A stretch of 64,000 nucleotides of DNA. Origin: Paenibacillus sp. JNUCC32 (GTDB lineage: Bacteria > Bacillota > Bacilli > Paenibacillales > Paenibacillaceae). Positions 1 to 9,518 of this stretch are shown piece after piece. A model generated the notes under the pieces. The model made no database searches. It was not told the origin of the DNA and saw only the letters and a list, made by a program, of their open reading frames with translations. The stretch covers positions 4,667,501-4,731,500 of the forward strand of contig NZ_CP062260.1 in NCBI RefSeq assembly GCF_014863545.1, given 5' to 3'. The number at the start of each line of letters is the position of its first letter. Positions within the stretch are counted from its first letter, which is position 1. The translations under genes and the position numbers were made by a program.

Positions 1-7
1 TAAGAAA

Positions 8-47
8 AAAGCGAAAGCTCGGGACTGACTCCCAGAGCTTTCGCTTT
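8..47 (-). terminator. Rho-independent terminator of the NCS2 permease gene
   Basis: A 13-bp perfect inverted repeat (AAAGCGAAAGCTC at 8-20, GAGCTTTCGCTTT at 35-47) has a GGGA/TCCC pair inside the loop. On the minus strand it is followed by a run of six T. It lies 30 bp past the permease stop codon. Confidence 0.9.
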
Positions 48-76
48 ATTTGTATATCATTTAGATTCGAATTTAA

Positions 77-1447
77 CTATTCTGCACCGAGGAACGCGTA
101 TCGGATCAAGATAATCACAAACAAGATCCACATCAGCCAATGCACCTTGGTATCCGTGCGGCCAGTCAATTTGCCGAATACCGCAAGAATCACATATGCA
201 ATGATACCAGCGGAGATCCCGTTCGCGATACCGCCTGTGAATGGCATCAGGATGATCGTCAAGAATGCCGGGAAAGCTTGCATGAAATCGTCCCACTCGA
301 TATCGCGTACCTGGCTCATCATCAGGACGCCGACGATGACAAGTGCGGGTGCCGTAGCGGCCGAAGGAACAACCAGTGCAATCGGAGCCAGGAACAATGC
401 CAGTATGAAGAGTACGCCTGTGGTAACCGCAGTCAAGCCTGTACGTCCGCCTTCAGCAACACCGGAAGTACTTTCTACGAAGGCCGTGATCGTACTAGTT
501 CCGAGGAATGCGCCTGCGCTTACGCCGCCCGCATCCACGAGCATCGCTTTGCCGAGCTTTTTCTCGCCTTCTTCTTTGTTCTTCAGAAGTCCGGCACGAC
601 CGGCCGTACCAACCAGCGTTCCGAAGGTATCGAACAGCTCGACGAATGTGAAGATGAAAATAACTTCGATAAGACCAATCCCGAGCGCACCCTTCAAGTC
701 CATCTGACCGACAGCCAGATTATCGAACGAAGGAATCCAGCTCGCGGTGCTCAGACCCGACAGATCGGTAACGCCCATCGGAATACCGATCAGCGTCGTC
801 AGCACGATACCGATAAGCAGTGCGCCTTTCAGCTTCAGGACCATCAGGATGGCAATCAGGAACAGCCCGATGATCGCAAGCAGCGTATCCTTGTTTTCAA
901 CGAAATTTCCAAGACCAAGATTGAAGGCACCGCCTGGTACCGGATGAGAGATATCCGTTCCCGGGTTGATGGAAGCCGTAACGATATTGCCCAGCTTCAG
1001 GCCAACGATCGTGATGAACAATCCGATACCAACGGTAATGGCGATCTTCAAGTTGTTCGGAACCGCCGTCAACAGCATTTGGCGGACTTTGGTTACCGTA
1101 AGAATGATGAAGACGATACCGGAGATGAATACGGCACCGAGCGCCGCCTGCCAAGTAATCGCACCGTTCGAGCTTAATACAACTGTCATGAAATACGCAT
1201 TCAAACCCATGCCTGGTGCCAGCGCAACCGGAATGTTAACGAAAAAGCCCATGGCCATTGTCACGAGACCGGCACCAACAGCGGTAGCGAAGAATACGCC
1301 TTCCTGTGGAATGCCCGCGCCGTCAGGACCCAGGAACAGATTGTTGACCAGCAGGATGTAAGCCATGGTCATAAAGGTCGTCAAGCCTGCGATAATCTCG
1401 GTTCTTACATTCGTTCCGTGTTCCTTTAGTTTAAAGAAACGCTCCAT
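77..1447 (-). CDS. NCS2-family guanine/hypoxanthine permease
   Basis: This 456-residue protein is a hydrophobic proton symporter for purine bases in the cytoplasmic membrane. It begins MERFFKLKEHGTNVRTEIIAG, the usual start of the AzgA/PbuG/PbuO branch of the NCS2 family, and has roughly 12-14 membrane segments. The motifs FVELFDTFGTLVGTAGRAG and GTSTITAFVESTSGVAEGGRTG are the conserved substrate-site regions of that branch. Length is normal for the family. A GGGGG ribosome binding site lies about 11 bases before the ATG. A guanine-type riboswitch precedes the gene, which supports guanine or hypoxanthine as substrate. PbuG and PbuO cannot be told apart by eye, so no symbol is given. Confidence 0.92.
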   Translation of the reverse strand: MERFFKLKEHGTNVRTEIIAGLTTFMTMAYILLVNNLFLGPDGAGIPQEGVFFATAVGAGLVTMAMGFFVNIPVALAPGMGLNAYFMTVVLSSNGAITWQAALGAVFISGIVFIILTVTKVRQMLLTAVPNNLKIAITVGIGLFITIVGLKLGNIVTASINPGTDISHPVPGGAFNLGLGNFVENKDTLLAIIGLFLIAILMVLKLKGALLIGIVLTTLIGIPMGVTDLSGLSTASWIPSFDNLAVGQMDLKGALGIGLIEVIFIFTFVELFDTFGTLVGTAGRAGLLKNKEEGEKKLGKAMLVDAGGVSAGAFLGTSTITAFVESTSGVAEGGRTGLTAVTTGVLFILALFLAPIALVVPSAATAPALVIVGVLMMSQVRDIEWDDFMQAFPAFLTIILMPFTGGIANGISAGIIAYVILAVFGKLTGRTDTKVHWLMWILFVIILIRYAFLGAE

Positions 1448-1491
1448 TGTAGAGATATCCCCCTTAAATTAATGACCGGCAACATACAAAT

Positions 1492-1573
1492 AAACCCTAA
1501 GGATAGATCCCTAGGGCCGTCGCTTGAAAAAAGAGCCGCAAAACAATCTTTCGCATGCTGCCGGGCAGCATCC
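1492..1573 (-). promoter_or_regulatory. Expression platform of the purine riboswitch
   Basis: Two hairpins lie between the aptamer and the permease start. The first contains the palindrome ATGCTGCC-GGCAGCAT (about 1556-1572), followed at a distance by GCGGCTCTTTTTT. The second pairs CCCTAGG with CCTTAGGG and ends in TTTATTTGT (about 1495-1520), which suits an intrinsic terminator. The sequence AAGAAGAGC just 3' of the aptamer can pair with GCTCTTTTTT, which would give an antiterminator. Which structure acts as terminator is inferred, not proven. Confidence 0.5.
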
Positions 1574-1673
1574 TTATCGAATAACCGGTCTGCTGCATTG
1601 GAGCGTTGTTGCTCCTGCTTGCAGGCCGATCTCGAATGCTGGACGAGTCCGCATCATTATATTGCCGCTCTTC

Positions 1674-1741
1674 TTTTCGTAGCGAGATCATTACGGTGAC
1701 CTGTAGAGACTCCCGGGCCCATTCCCGGGATTATACGAAAA
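1674..1741 (-). ncRNA. Purine (guanine-type) riboswitch aptamer
   Basis: Read on the minus strand, P1 is TTTTCGTA/TACGAAAA, followed by TAATC (J1/2), a GC-rich P2, AGTCTCTAC (J2/3, matching the family consensus AGUYUCUAC), P3 AGGTC/GATCT with loop ACCGTAAT, and a C immediately before the 3' strand of P1. That C is the specificity base, and it predicts guanine/hypoxanthine rather than adenine. Binding would lower permease expression when purines are plentiful. L3 is one base shorter than the usual ACCGUAAAU and L2 is atypical. Both the aptamer position and the target gene fit. Confidence 0.9.
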
Positions 1742-1780
1742 AGCTCGTTATTTGTAGTTGTCGTGTCGGTTTCTACACAT

Positions 1781-1810
1781 ATTCTAGGACGAGAAGCCCA
1801 ACCTTGTCAA
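1781..1810 (-). promoter_or_regulatory. Sigma-A promoter of the riboswitch-permease transcript
   Basis: On the minus strand TTGACA (1805-1810) and TAGAAT (1781-1786) are separated by 18 bases. Transcription would start about 30 bases before the aptamer. Confidence 0.8.
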
Positions 1811-2040
1811 CAACAAAAACGAATATTAAACTTGTCAATTTAAAGAAACGTTCGGGAATTACCTTTCCAAAAGCTTTCCGCTCTAGGACAACTGACCTAC
1901 ATACGACTAGAAACAACCCAAAAACCTGGGAAGATGCGCACATGATCATCGAAATCCGCCCGGTGAGGTGTTTTACATCCGATGGTGGCAGACGCGGGTC
2001 GAAACCGGACAGGCAGGATGAAATCGGATCGTCTATCTCC
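1811..2040. other. Intergenic stretch without recognised gene
   Basis: This lies between the riboswitch promoter and the end of the oxidoreductase gene. A second TTGACA (minus strand, about 1831-1837) has no convincing -10 box. No coding region with a ribosome binding site was found, and no clear terminator was seen for the upstream oxidoreductase gene. Confidence 0.5.
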
Positions 2041-2979
2041 TTAGGAGAAACTTATGGCTATTTTACCGACAGCATGGTGGGTCTCACTTAATGCGTGGGC
2101 ATCGTAGAGCCCTTTTCGCGAAAAAGGAAACGTAGCTCCCACGACGGCTCTTACCTTTTTTTGCTCTAACATATCGGCTATTTCCTGAAGCTGCTGGCCA
2201 TTGGGATCCAGCCATATATTTTTGGCGGTCACGTCGTATTTTCTTACCAGTTCTTCATCAAAATCGCTGACAATCGATATGATTCGCCCGGTATGCTGTT
2301 TCAGTACTTTAAAGCTGTTCTTCTGCACGTCACCGCCCATCGTATCGAACACAACGTCCACATCCGATAATTCATCTTCAAATCGGGTCGTCCGATAATC
2401 GACCATCCGATCAGCACCGAGTGAGGCCAGCAGTTCATGATTGCGTTCGCTGGCGGTCGTTATGACGTAAGCACCCGCTTGTTTGGCAAACTGGATAGCG
2501 AACATGCCGACGCCGCCAGCGCCTGCATGAATCAATACCTTCTCTTCTTTGGTCAGTTCACCATGTGTAAACAGCGCCTGCCAAGCAGTGAGTCCCGCGA
2601 GCGGAACGGATGCCGCTTCCTCCCATGAGATAGCAGCAGGCTTGCGTGCCAACAGGTGGTCATCCACCAAAGTAAATTCGGCATATGTGCCAAAACGGGT
2701 CGTTTCCGGGCGGGCAAACACTTCGTCCCCCACTCTCCAATCCGTTACCTCGCTCCCGATTTCCGAAATGGTCCCGGCAACATCCCATCCTAAAATAATG
2801 GGAAACTCCCAATCCATCATTTGTTTTAAATGGCCTTCTCGAAGCTTCCAGTCAATTGGGTTGATCGAGGTGGCGGCCACTTTGACTAAGACCTGATGCG
2901 CTTGCGGTGCAGGAGTAGGTACTTCTCTTTCCTGAAGCTCTTCCTTGCCACCATAACGGTCAATGACGATAGCTTTCAT
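2041..2979 (-). CDS. Zinc-independent NADP-dependent oxidoreductase (quinone oxidoreductase-like)
   Basis: This 312-residue protein belongs to the medium-chain dehydrogenase/reductase superfamily, QOR branch. The N-terminal GroES-like half contains NPIDWKLREG and GWDVAGTISEIG. The Rossmann half carries the dinucleotide motif AGAGGVGMFAIQFAKQAGA around residues 148-166, followed by LGADRMVDY. The cysteine and glutamate ligands of zinc alcohol dehydrogenases are not evident, so it is probably an NADPH-dependent quinone or enone reductase. The start at 2979 is chosen because GAGGAGG lies six bases upstream. A longer frame with five more residues has no ribosome binding site. It stands alone between the purine genes, and its substrate is unknown. 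Confidence 0.85.
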   Translation of the reverse strand: MKAIVIDRYGGKEELQEREVPTPAPQAHQVLVKVAATSINPIDWKLREGHLKQMMDWEFPIILGWDVAGTISEIGSEVTDWRVGDEVFARPETTRFGTYAEFTLVDDHLLARKPAAISWEEAASVPLAGLTAWQALFTHGELTKEEKVLIHAGAGGVGMFAIQFAKQAGAYVITTASERNHELLASLGADRMVDYRTTRFEDELSDVDVVFDTMGGDVQKNSFKVLKQHTGRIISIVSDFDEELVRKYDVTAKNIWLDPNGQQLQEIADMLEQKKVRAVVGATFPFSRKGLYDAHALSETHHAVGKIAISFS

Positions 2980-3067
2980 TCTTTTCCTCCTCACAGGTTC
3001 GGTCTTGGTTCGACTTCCCTAAAGCTCGCTCACCCATGTTTAAAGAGGAAAGCTCGTTGACCAACAC

Positions 3068-3112
3068 AAAAAAACCTTCAATCCCACGGATGTGGATTTG
3101 AAGGTTTTTATG
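3068..3112 (-). terminator. Terminator downstream of guaA
   Basis: The inverted repeat AAAAACCTTCAA / TTGAAGGTTTTT surrounds a loop that also pairs partly (TCCCA/TGTGGA). On the minus strand the stem ends in a T-rich run. It is 22 bp past the guaA stop codon. Confidence 0.85.
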
Positions 3113-3133
3113 TTTAGTGCAGCAGTATAAAAA

Positions 3134-4672
3134 TTACTCCCACTCGATCGTTGCTGGCGGCTTGGAAGTAACATCGTACACGATGCGGTTGACGTTCTCG
3201 ACTTCGTTCACGATGCGGACGGAGATTTTCTCCAGCACATCCCATGGGATGCGCGCCCAGTCCGCTGTCATGCCGTCGATGGAGGTTACGGCGCGGATGC
3301 CTACGGTGTAGGAATACGTGCGCGCATCACCCATAACGCCGACGCTCTTCATGTTCGGAAGCGCCGTGAAATACTGCCAGATTTCGCGATCCAGACCAGC
3401 CTTCGCGATTTCCTCGCGCAGGATGTAGTCGGAGTCGCGGACGATTTGCAGCTTGTCCTCCGTTACTTCGCCCAGTACGCGAATCGCAAGACCCGGGCCA
3501 GGGAAAGGCTGACGATGAACGATCTCGTCCGGCAAGCCAAGCTCTTCGCCGACTTTGCGAACTTCGTCCTTAAAGAGGGCTTTGAGCGGCTCGATGAGCT
3601 CGAATTTCATGTCTTCAGGCAGCCCGCCGACATTGTGGTGGGACTTGATCGTATGTGCCGTGTCCGTTCCGCTCTCCACGATGTCGGTATACAGCGTGCC
3701 TTGAGCCAGGAATGCGAAATCATCGAACTTGCTGGATTCCTCATCGAATACGTAGATGAACTCGTTGCCGATGATTTTACGTTTTTTCTCCGGATCGTCC
3801 ACGCCCTTCAGCTTGGACATGAAACGCTCCTGAGCGTCAATCTTGACGACCTTCATGTCGAACTTGCCGACAAAGGTCTCCATTACGCTCTCGGCCTCGC
3901 CCTTGCGCAGCAGTCCATGATCGATGAACATGCATGTCAGCTGATCGCCGATGGCTCTGTGAATCAGCATGGCCACAACGGAGGAATCAACGCCGCCGCT
4001 CAACGCGCACAGCACTTTTTGCTCGCCGACCACTTCACGGATTTCGCGAACCTGATCCTCGATGAAAGTCTCCATGCTCCAGTTGCCTTCGCAGCCGCAC
4101 ACTTCGTACAGGAAATTCTTAATCATTTCGTTACCATGGACGGAGTGGCGAACCTCCGGATGGAATTGCACGGCGTACAGCTTCTTGTCTTCGTTACTCA
4201 TCGCGGCGATCGGAGCGGACTCCGTTCCTGCATCCAGCTTGAAGCCGGAAGGCAGCGATACCACGTGATCGCCATGACTCATCCATACGGTTTGTTTTTG
4301 CTCAATCCCTTTGACAAGCGTCGAGTTTGGAGCGAACTCCAATTCGGCCTTACCGTATTCGCGCTTCGAAGCACGCTCTACTTTTCCGTCCAGCTGCTGA
4401 GCCATCAGCTGCATGCCGTAGCAAATGCCGAAGATAGGCAGTCCCAGATCGTAAATGGCAGGATCCACATGCGGTGCATTCTCGGAATACACGCTGGAAG
4501 GACCTCCTGAGAAAACAATGCCGCGCGGGGAGAGATCTTTAATCTTCTCGACGGGCGTATTGTATGGCAGAAGCTCACTATAAACGCCAAGATCGCGAAT
4601 GCGTCGTGCTATAAGTTGGTTGTACTGTCCACCGAAGTCCAAAACGACGATGATTTCATTAGGCTTATTCAT
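3134..4672 (-). CDS. guaA: GMP synthase (glutamine-hydrolysing)
   Basis: GuaA converts XMP to GMP using ATP and glutamine, the last step of guanine nucleotide synthesis in the cytosol. The 512-residue length is the normal one. The class I glutamine amidotransferase domain occupies residues 1-195, with nucleophile Cys84 in GICYGMQL and the His171/Glu173 pair in VQFHPEV. The ATP pyrophosphatase loop SGGVDSS is at 225-231, and the C-terminal dimerisation domain ends in the typical [16 protein letters not shown] ribosome binding site lies ahead of the ATG. It is monocistronic, with its own promoter and terminator. No riboswitch is visible in the short leader, unlike the neighbouring permease gene. 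Confidence 0.98.
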   Translation of the reverse strand: MNKPNEIIVVLDFGGQYNQLIARRIRDLGVYSELLPYNTPVEKIKDLSPRGIVFSGGPSSVYSENAPHVDPAIYDLGLPIFGICYGMQLMAQQLDGKVERASKREYGKAELEFAPNSTLVKGIEQKQTVWMSHGDHVVSLPSGFKLDAGTESAPIAAMSNEDKKLYAVQFHPEVRHSVHGNEMIKNFLYEVCGCEGNWSMETFIEDQVREIREVVGEQKVLCALSGGVDSSVVAMLIHRAIGDQLTCMFIDHGLLRKGEAESVMETFVGKFDMKVVKIDAQERFMSKLKGVDDPEKKRKIIGNEFIYVFDEESSKFDDFAFLAQGTLYTDIVESGTDTAHTIKSHHNVGGLPEDMKFELIEPLKALFKDEVRKVGEELGLPDEIVHRQPFPGPGLAIRVLGEVTEDKLQIVRDSDYILREEIAKAGLDREIWQYFTALPNMKSVGVMGDARTYSYTVGIRAVTSIDGMTADWARIPWDVLEKISVRIVNEVENVNRIVYDVTSKPPATIEWE

Positions 4673-4701
4673 TACCGGGCCTCCCTTGATTAATGAAATT
4701 A

Positions 4702-4731
4702 ATTATACGCAACCCCAATTCATACCGTCAA
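4702..4731 (-). promoter_or_regulatory. Sigma-A promoter of guaA
   Basis: TTGACG (4726-4731) and TATAAT (4702-4707) on the minus strand are 18 bases apart. The predicted transcript has a leader of only about 25 bases, too short for an aptamer. Confidence 0.8.
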
Positions 4732-4750
4732 GAAAGAGGGCCCTTTGTTT

Positions 4751-7075
4751 TCATGCCAGTTTTTTGACAATTCGAATGCATTGGCGCAAAAAGAGTACTT
4801 TTTCCGTACGGGACCACGGTTCATCCTGGTACGCAGCCCGCTCCCAGCGCGACGCGAATGCCTCCAGCTCCGCCCTGAATTCGGCATCGGCAATCGACAG
4901 GGCGCTGACGTATTGACGCATGGTCTGCCCTCTTTCCAGATCCCCATACCTGCGCTGCAGCTTGTCCCAGACCCATACCGCCGCCGATACGAGTCCCTCC
5001 CGCCCGCTGACCGCTATCGTCCGGGCCATCCTCATGAAGGCCCAACTTTGGCGTACGGCCGGAATTCGGCAAATGACGGCCACAATAAGAGGGAGGATCA
5101 ACAAAAGCGCGACCCCGAACATCACGGGACCGATGGCGGATATCACAAGGAGCACTTTTACGGCAGCGTAGATCATGGTACTCCACAAGGTATGCCATGA
5201 CATCATTCCGGCGGAGCCGGAATCGCCGGCAGCCGAAGGCATGGACCTCCCCTCGACCCCAAAGCCCGGAGTCGGATCAAACAGGACCCACCCCTCTCCC
5301 GGGAAAAACACTTCCACCCACGCATGCGCATTCTTTTGGGCGACCTCGTAACGATCCATCGTGCCGGCCACCCGATCGCCAGGCGCGAATCCCGTCACAT
5401 AGCGTGCGGGGATGCCCTCGGATCGGAGTAAGACGGTCATCGCCGTAGCAAAATGAACGCAGTACCCTTCCTTCGCATCGAACAAAAAATGATCCGTAAA
5501 ATCCCGGCCCTCCGGTGGCACGGAGGTTTGCAGCGTATACGTATAGTTCTGCTCCAAATAGGATTCGATAGCTTGCGCCGTTTCATACCTGCCCGCGGCG
5601 TCCGATGTAATCTTCCGCGCTAAATCCTTCACCCTGGAGGGCAGTTCCTCGGGAAGCTCCAGATACATTTCTTCCATATATTCGGGATCGTCCCCGCTCG
5701 CCCTGCGGAGCGCTTCCTCCTCCGGCTGCGCGTATAAAGTCTCTACGGTATAACCGGACACCGCCCTCTCGCCTTGCAAGGAAATCGTTTCGGACAGCCT
5801 GTCGACGGCCAACCTTGGCGCACCTCGCTCTTTGGAAGAATGCATCTCCTTCACGCGGGTAATAATACCTCCCGACAGCAAAGATGGGACGGGGGTCTCC
5901 CGTACAAAAGTCAGCGACTGCACGATCGTCTCTCCAGAAGGACGCTCCCAATACGGCAGGAAACCGCTCAGGTCCTCCAATAGCTTGACTGGCTTGCGGA
6001 TGGAGGGATCTGCATCCCATTTCCGGCCGTCATATCGATTATACGTGTCTCCGCGCCAATACGTCGGTACAGGCGATTGCGCCGTAAAATACAATGCATC
6101 GCTGAGCGTCAGAGGGCCTCCCAAATCTTCTCCTTGGGAAGCATATCCCGCAACCTGGGAGGCAGGAATCGACGGTTCCTTATTTCCGCGGAGCCGATCC
6201 CCCCATCCCGCCAGTCGTTCCGCCATTTCCGCCACACTCAATCCCATGCCTGGCGAAGGCTCGCCCAAGCCCCCTCCTACTCGGGTAATCCCCGCGATCA
6301 GAACGGAGGCCAGCAGCACAAACAGGCTCCAGCGCAGCACTGGCAGCCCGGACAAGCGGCCGGTTCGCATTGGTTCGGGGAGGACCATTTCCGAAGAGGT
6401 TCCCTCCACGGTTTCCTGCTTCAGCTTAAGGATAAGCATCATGCCCTGGGCCAGCAACATGTACAGCACCGCGCGCAGCATATCCCCATAGAGGCTTTCT
6501 TCCATGGCAGACTCCAGCACCGCCAAATAAACCAGCGTCGAACCGCCAAACAGCCAAACGGTCCGGCGATACAGAGCCAGCATATGCACTGCGGATACCA
6601 TGATGCCCCAGCCGACAAGCAGGATGATCGTCCTCGTTTCCTGGCTTAAGATCGTAAACTCCCACGCATTTCTGAAAGCCGAAGCGTCGCCTGGAAGTAT
6701 CAGCGAAGCGTAATCGGACAGCCATGCGAGCGGATCGCTATATTCAAACAACCGGGAACAAAGCCAGACCACCAGCCCGGCATTCAGCGGCAGCCACACC
6801 CAGCCTCGCCATGTAAACAACCCTTGAAGCAGCAGAAACAAAGCCCATAGGAATAAGGTTTCCAGCACAAACCGGCCGCCTGTTTCACCCGCATTCCGAA
6901 GGGGCAAGAGCCACTCTGACAGAAGTCCCGTCACCGGCAGCGTAATTAATATGCGATGAAGCAGCGTTCCGTGCGACAATCTGGAAACGAATACCGAAGG
7001 CACATTCCTTGATCCGAATGACCCGGCTGCCCGATTGCCGCCAGCCCTAACGGGCGAGCTGTCCGGTCCTGTCAT
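4751..7075 (-). CDS. Membrane transglutaminase-like protein (TgpA type)
   Basis: This 774-residue protein has several N-terminal membrane segments (about residues 40-270), an external transglutaminase-like domain with a full Cys-His-Asp triad (Cys539 in GYCVHFAT, His584 in NAHAWVEV, Asp600 in LFDPTPG), then a membrane segment near 640-680 and a cytosolic tail. Proteins of this plan act as surface cysteine peptidases or cross-linking enzymes. The substrate is not known. The ATG at 7075 is preceded by GGAGGT at good spacing, and a start three codons earlier is less well placed. It overlaps the DUF58 gene by 29 bases and is the third gene of the MoxR-DUF58-transglutaminase operon, a common conserved trio. 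Confidence 0.92.
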   Translation of the reverse strand: MTGPDSSPVRAGGNRAAGSFGSRNVPSVFVSRLSHGTLLHRILITLPVTGLLSEWLLPLRNAGETGGRFVLETLFLWALFLLLQGLFTWRGWVWLPLNAGLVVWLCSRLFEYSDPLAWLSDYASLILPGDASAFRNAWEFTILSQETRTIILLVGWGIMVSAVHMLALYRRTVWLFGGSTLVYLAVLESAMEESLYGDMLRAVLYMLLAQGMMLILKLKQETVEGTSSEMVLPEPMRTGRLSGLPVLRWSLFVLLASVLIAGITRVGGGLGEPSPGMGLSVAEMAERLAGWGDRLRGNKEPSIPASQVAGYASQGEDLGGPLTLSDALYFTAQSPVPTYWRGDTYNRYDGRKWDADPSIRKPVKLLEDLSGFLPYWERPSGETIVQSLTFVRETPVPSLLSGGIITRVKEMHSSKERGAPRLAVDRLSETISLQGERAVSGYTVETLYAQPEEEALRRASGDDPEYMEEMYLELPEELPSRVKDLARKITSDAAGRYETAQAIESYLEQNYTYTLQTSVPPEGRDFTDHFLFDAKEGYCVHFATAMTVLLRSEGIPARYVTGFAPGDRVAGTMDRYEVAQKNAHAWVEVFFPGEGWVLFDPTPGFGVEGRSMPSAAGDSGSAGMMSWHTLWSTMIYAAVKVLLVISAIGPVMFGVALLLILPLIVAVICRIPAVRQSWAFMRMARTIAVSGREGLVSAAVWVWDKLQRRYGDLERGQTMRQYVSALSIADAEFRAELEAFASRWERAAYQDEPWSRTEKVLFLRQCIRIVKKLA

Positions 7076-8345
7076 GGACGGCACCTCCGATCTTGATAGG
7101 GTGCCCTACCTCTACTGCTGGTTTTTCATGTACATACACCAGCTTCCCGCCTTTGCCGAAAAATTCCTGCGCCCACGGCGGATGCGCCTGATTCTCCGAT
7201 GGAGCCGCCGCTGTGCTTTCAGCCAATTTCAACCGGCTTACGCTTTGAATGCAATAAATGGTCACCTTTCTGCAGCCCGCATTCAGGAGGCTTATGCCGG
7301 CGACAGCGGCACCCTGATGGAAGTACCCGGTGATGATAGCCCAATCCGTATTCTTTTGCGAGGGATTGAAGGATTGCTGGAATCTTCGGTTCCGCATCGG
7401 ATCATTCCCGGTTAGCTGAACAGAGGCCAGAGGCACCAACGAATCCGGCTGCCCCTTGGACCCGCCTTTGCGTTCAATCGATGAACCCTCTAAATCCGTC
7501 CCATCCATGCATAATTGATAGGGGATTCTATAGCGTATAAGCCGGGATACCATTCCCGCTGCAGCCGATACCGCTTCTTCAAATACTTCCTGCGGTTTCC
7601 GGGCTTCATGGCCCTCATACCCTTGGAGCGATGTATCCAGCACAACGCCCTGCCTTGCTCCAAAGCCCTCATGAGGCATAAAAGATTGCAAGCGGCCAAG
7701 CTTCGCGGAATTCTTCCAATGAATCCGATTCATGGGATCCCCTGGAACATAATCGCGCACGCCCGATCCTCTCATTTCATTCCAAACGTTGAAGCGTACG
7801 CGTTCATCTTCCGTATCCATATCGCTTCCATGCATGGGCATCTGGGCCACAGGCCACTCCGCGGGCTTTGGCAGCACGATCAGGCCGCCCGAATCGCTGA
7901 GCAGACTTCGGTTTGTCCTGAACCAGCCGAACAGATCGCCCCATTCCATCTCGCTATAGATCGAAGACCAGACTCCGCGGGGAACCTGGTTCAGTCGGTA
8001 GGTATACTCAAGTCGTCGCCGCATGCCCGGGAACAGCAGTTTGCGATATGTCCTGCTGCCGATGCGGTCGGTGATGATAAGCCATGGCAGGGGAAGAATG
8101 CAACGATAGGCAACATGAACCGTCATCTGGACGGAGTCTCCAGCCTGTATGCACAAAGGGGAGCTTGTGTGCGAGATGGTGATTCGGGTCGGACCGAGCA
8201 AGCTCGTCATAGCCCCTCCAAGCAATAGAATCGTGGATGCCCACCAAACAAGCCGCAGCGATTCCCCGCCTAACCAAAGATAGAGCCCCAAAGACACCGA
8301 CCAGATGGCTATGCCTCTCAACCATTCCAGCAGACGCCGTCTCAT
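7047..8345 (-). CDS. DUF58 domain membrane protein
   Basis: This 432-residue protein has two hydrophobic N-terminal segments (about residues 10-50) and then a long soluble part. The DUF58 signature GSGVRDYVPGDPMNRIHWKNSAKLGRL sits in the middle (about 192-218). DUF58 proteins usually pair with a MoxR ATPase and often have a von Willebrand A-like fold. The partnership is thought to assemble or activate a client, here probably the adjoining transglutaminase. The gene overlaps moxR by four bases and the transglutaminase gene by 29, so the three are almost certainly translated from one message. Confidence 0.9.
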   Translation of the reverse strand: MRRRLLEWLRGIAIWSVSLGLYLWLGGESLRLVWWASTILLLGGAMTSLLGPTRITISHTSSPLCIQAGDSVQMTVHVAYRCILPLPWLIITDRIGSRTYRKLLFPGMRRRLEYTYRLNQVPRGVWSSIYSEMEWGDLFGWFRTNRSLLSDSGGLIVLPKPAEWPVAQMPMHGSDMDTEDERVRFNVWNEMRGSGVRDYVPGDPMNRIHWKNSAKLGRLQSFMPHEGFGARQGVVLDTSLQGYEGHEARKPQEVFEEAVSAAAGMVSRLIRYRIPYQLCMDGTDLEGSSIERKGGSKGQPDSLVPLASVQLTGNDPMRNRRFQQSFNPSQKNTDWAIITGYFHQGAAVAGISLLNAGCRKVTIYCIQSVSRLKLAESTAAAPSENQAHPPWAQEFFGKGGKLVYVHEKPAVEVGHPIKIGGAVHDRTGQLAR

Positions 8346-9349
8346 GAGGTGCTTCCCTTCCGGCTGCGCTGGCGCGGCAGATCAAACCTCGTAAGGATGG
8401 ATTCTACCATTTCATAAGGAGTCACGCCGGCTGCTCGTGCATCATGACCGAGGTGAATCCGGTGGGTCAGCACCGGTACGGCAACGCGCAGGCAGTCATC
8501 CGGGATGACATACATTCGTCCTGTCAAAAATGCTGCTGCCTGCGAAGCACGGAGCCACGCTAATGTCCCTCTCGGACTGATGCCCAGGGATACGCCCTGC
8601 TGCCTTCGGGAAGCATCGACCACACTGACCATGTAGCGTTTGATGGTGTCATCCACGAAGACGCGGGACACGCTCTGCTGCATCCGGATGAGCTCGGAGC
8701 CCATCATGATCGGCTTCAGATCCTCCAGTCTGGAACTGCCCATTCCCCGCTCCAGCAGCTCCAATTCGCCTTCCATGTTGGGATAGCCCAGCGATAATCT
8801 CATCAAAAATCGATCCAGCTGCGCCTCCGGCAGGCGGCTTGTGCCTTCATATTCGTACGGATTTTGCGTTGCCAGCAGGAAGAACGGGGCAGGCAGCGGA
8901 TACGTATGGCCGTCCACAGTGACGCGCTCCTCTTCCATCGCCTCCAGCAGCGCGGATTGCGCCCGCGGCGATGCCCGGTTAATCTCATCGGCCAACACGA
9001 TATTGGACATCACCGGTCCGGGCCTAAATACAAATTCTCCCGTGTGCGGATAATAGACCGATGCGCCCGTAATGTCCCCTGGCATCAGGTCATAAGTGAA
9101 CTGAATGCGGCTGAAATCGCAGCCGATTAACGCAGCCACCGACTTCACCAGCATGGTCTTCCCGACTCCCGGCACGTCCTCCAGCAGCACATGGCCCCCG
9201 GCCAGCAAGGCAATCATCGTTAACGAAATTTGCTCCTCATGTCCGACGATAACGCTGCCGATCCGTTTGGTAACCCTCCCCAGAAGATCTGGCGCCCACT
9301 CCGGATGATCGGCTTCTTCAGCATGAACGGATGAACGATACAAGTACAT
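8342..9349 (-). CDS. MoxR-family AAA+ ATPase
   Basis: This 335-residue ATPase has Walker A DVPGVGKT (about residues 58-65) and Walker B IVLADEINRASPRAQ, both typical of the MoxR/RavA branch of AAA+ chaperones. It probably acts on the DUF58 and transglutaminase proteins encoded next. The ATG at 9349 follows GGAGGTTG, so the gap is rather short. An ATG seven codons upstream (9370) has no ribosome binding site. Its stop overlaps the DUF58 start (ATGA). An 11-bp inverted repeat surrounds the region just upstream. Confidence 0.92.
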   Translation of the reverse strand: MYLYRSSVHAEEADHPEWAPDLLGRVTKRIGSVIVGHEEQISLTMIALLAGGHVLLEDVPGVGKTMLVKSVAALIGCDFSRIQFTYDLMPGDITGASVYYPHTGEFVFRPGPVMSNIVLADEINRASPRAQSALLEAMEEERVTVDGHTYPLPAPFFLLATQNPYEYEGTSRLPEAQLDRFLMRLSLGYPNMEGELELLERGMGSSRLEDLKPIMMGSELIRMQQSVSRVFVDDTIKRYMVSVVDASRRQQGVSLGISPRGTLAWLRASQAAAFLTGRMYVIPDDCLRVAVPVLTHRIHLGHDARAAGVTPYEMVESILTRFDLPRQRSRKGSTS

Positions 9350-9364
9350 CAACCTCCAACCTAT

Positions 9365-9413
9365 ATTCATAGATTATTTAATAGCGCTAGCTTAGAATCT
9401 TGAATCTATGAAT
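9365..9413. repeat. 11-bp inverted repeat upstream of moxR
   Basis: ATTCATAGATT (9365-9375) and AATCTATGAAT (9403-9413) are perfect inverted copies 27 bases apart. The spacer includes the palindrome TAGCGCTA. The repeat could be a large hairpin in the moxR leader or paired operator half-sites. There is no T-run to make it a terminator. Confidence 0.6.
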
Positions 9414-9518
9414 AGGTTTTCCAAGAAAGCACGAAGATAGACGTCTTTTGCTAGAAAAGGATTCGCCTGTCCCGCATGATTCATAGCGCGCCGCCCGCCT
9501 GGCCTGGAGGAACTGCAC

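Noticed and set aside
140..1177. A 345-codon plus-strand frame opposite the NCS2 permease
   Set aside because: It is a highly polar shadow of a membrane protein gene, without a start site or family motif.
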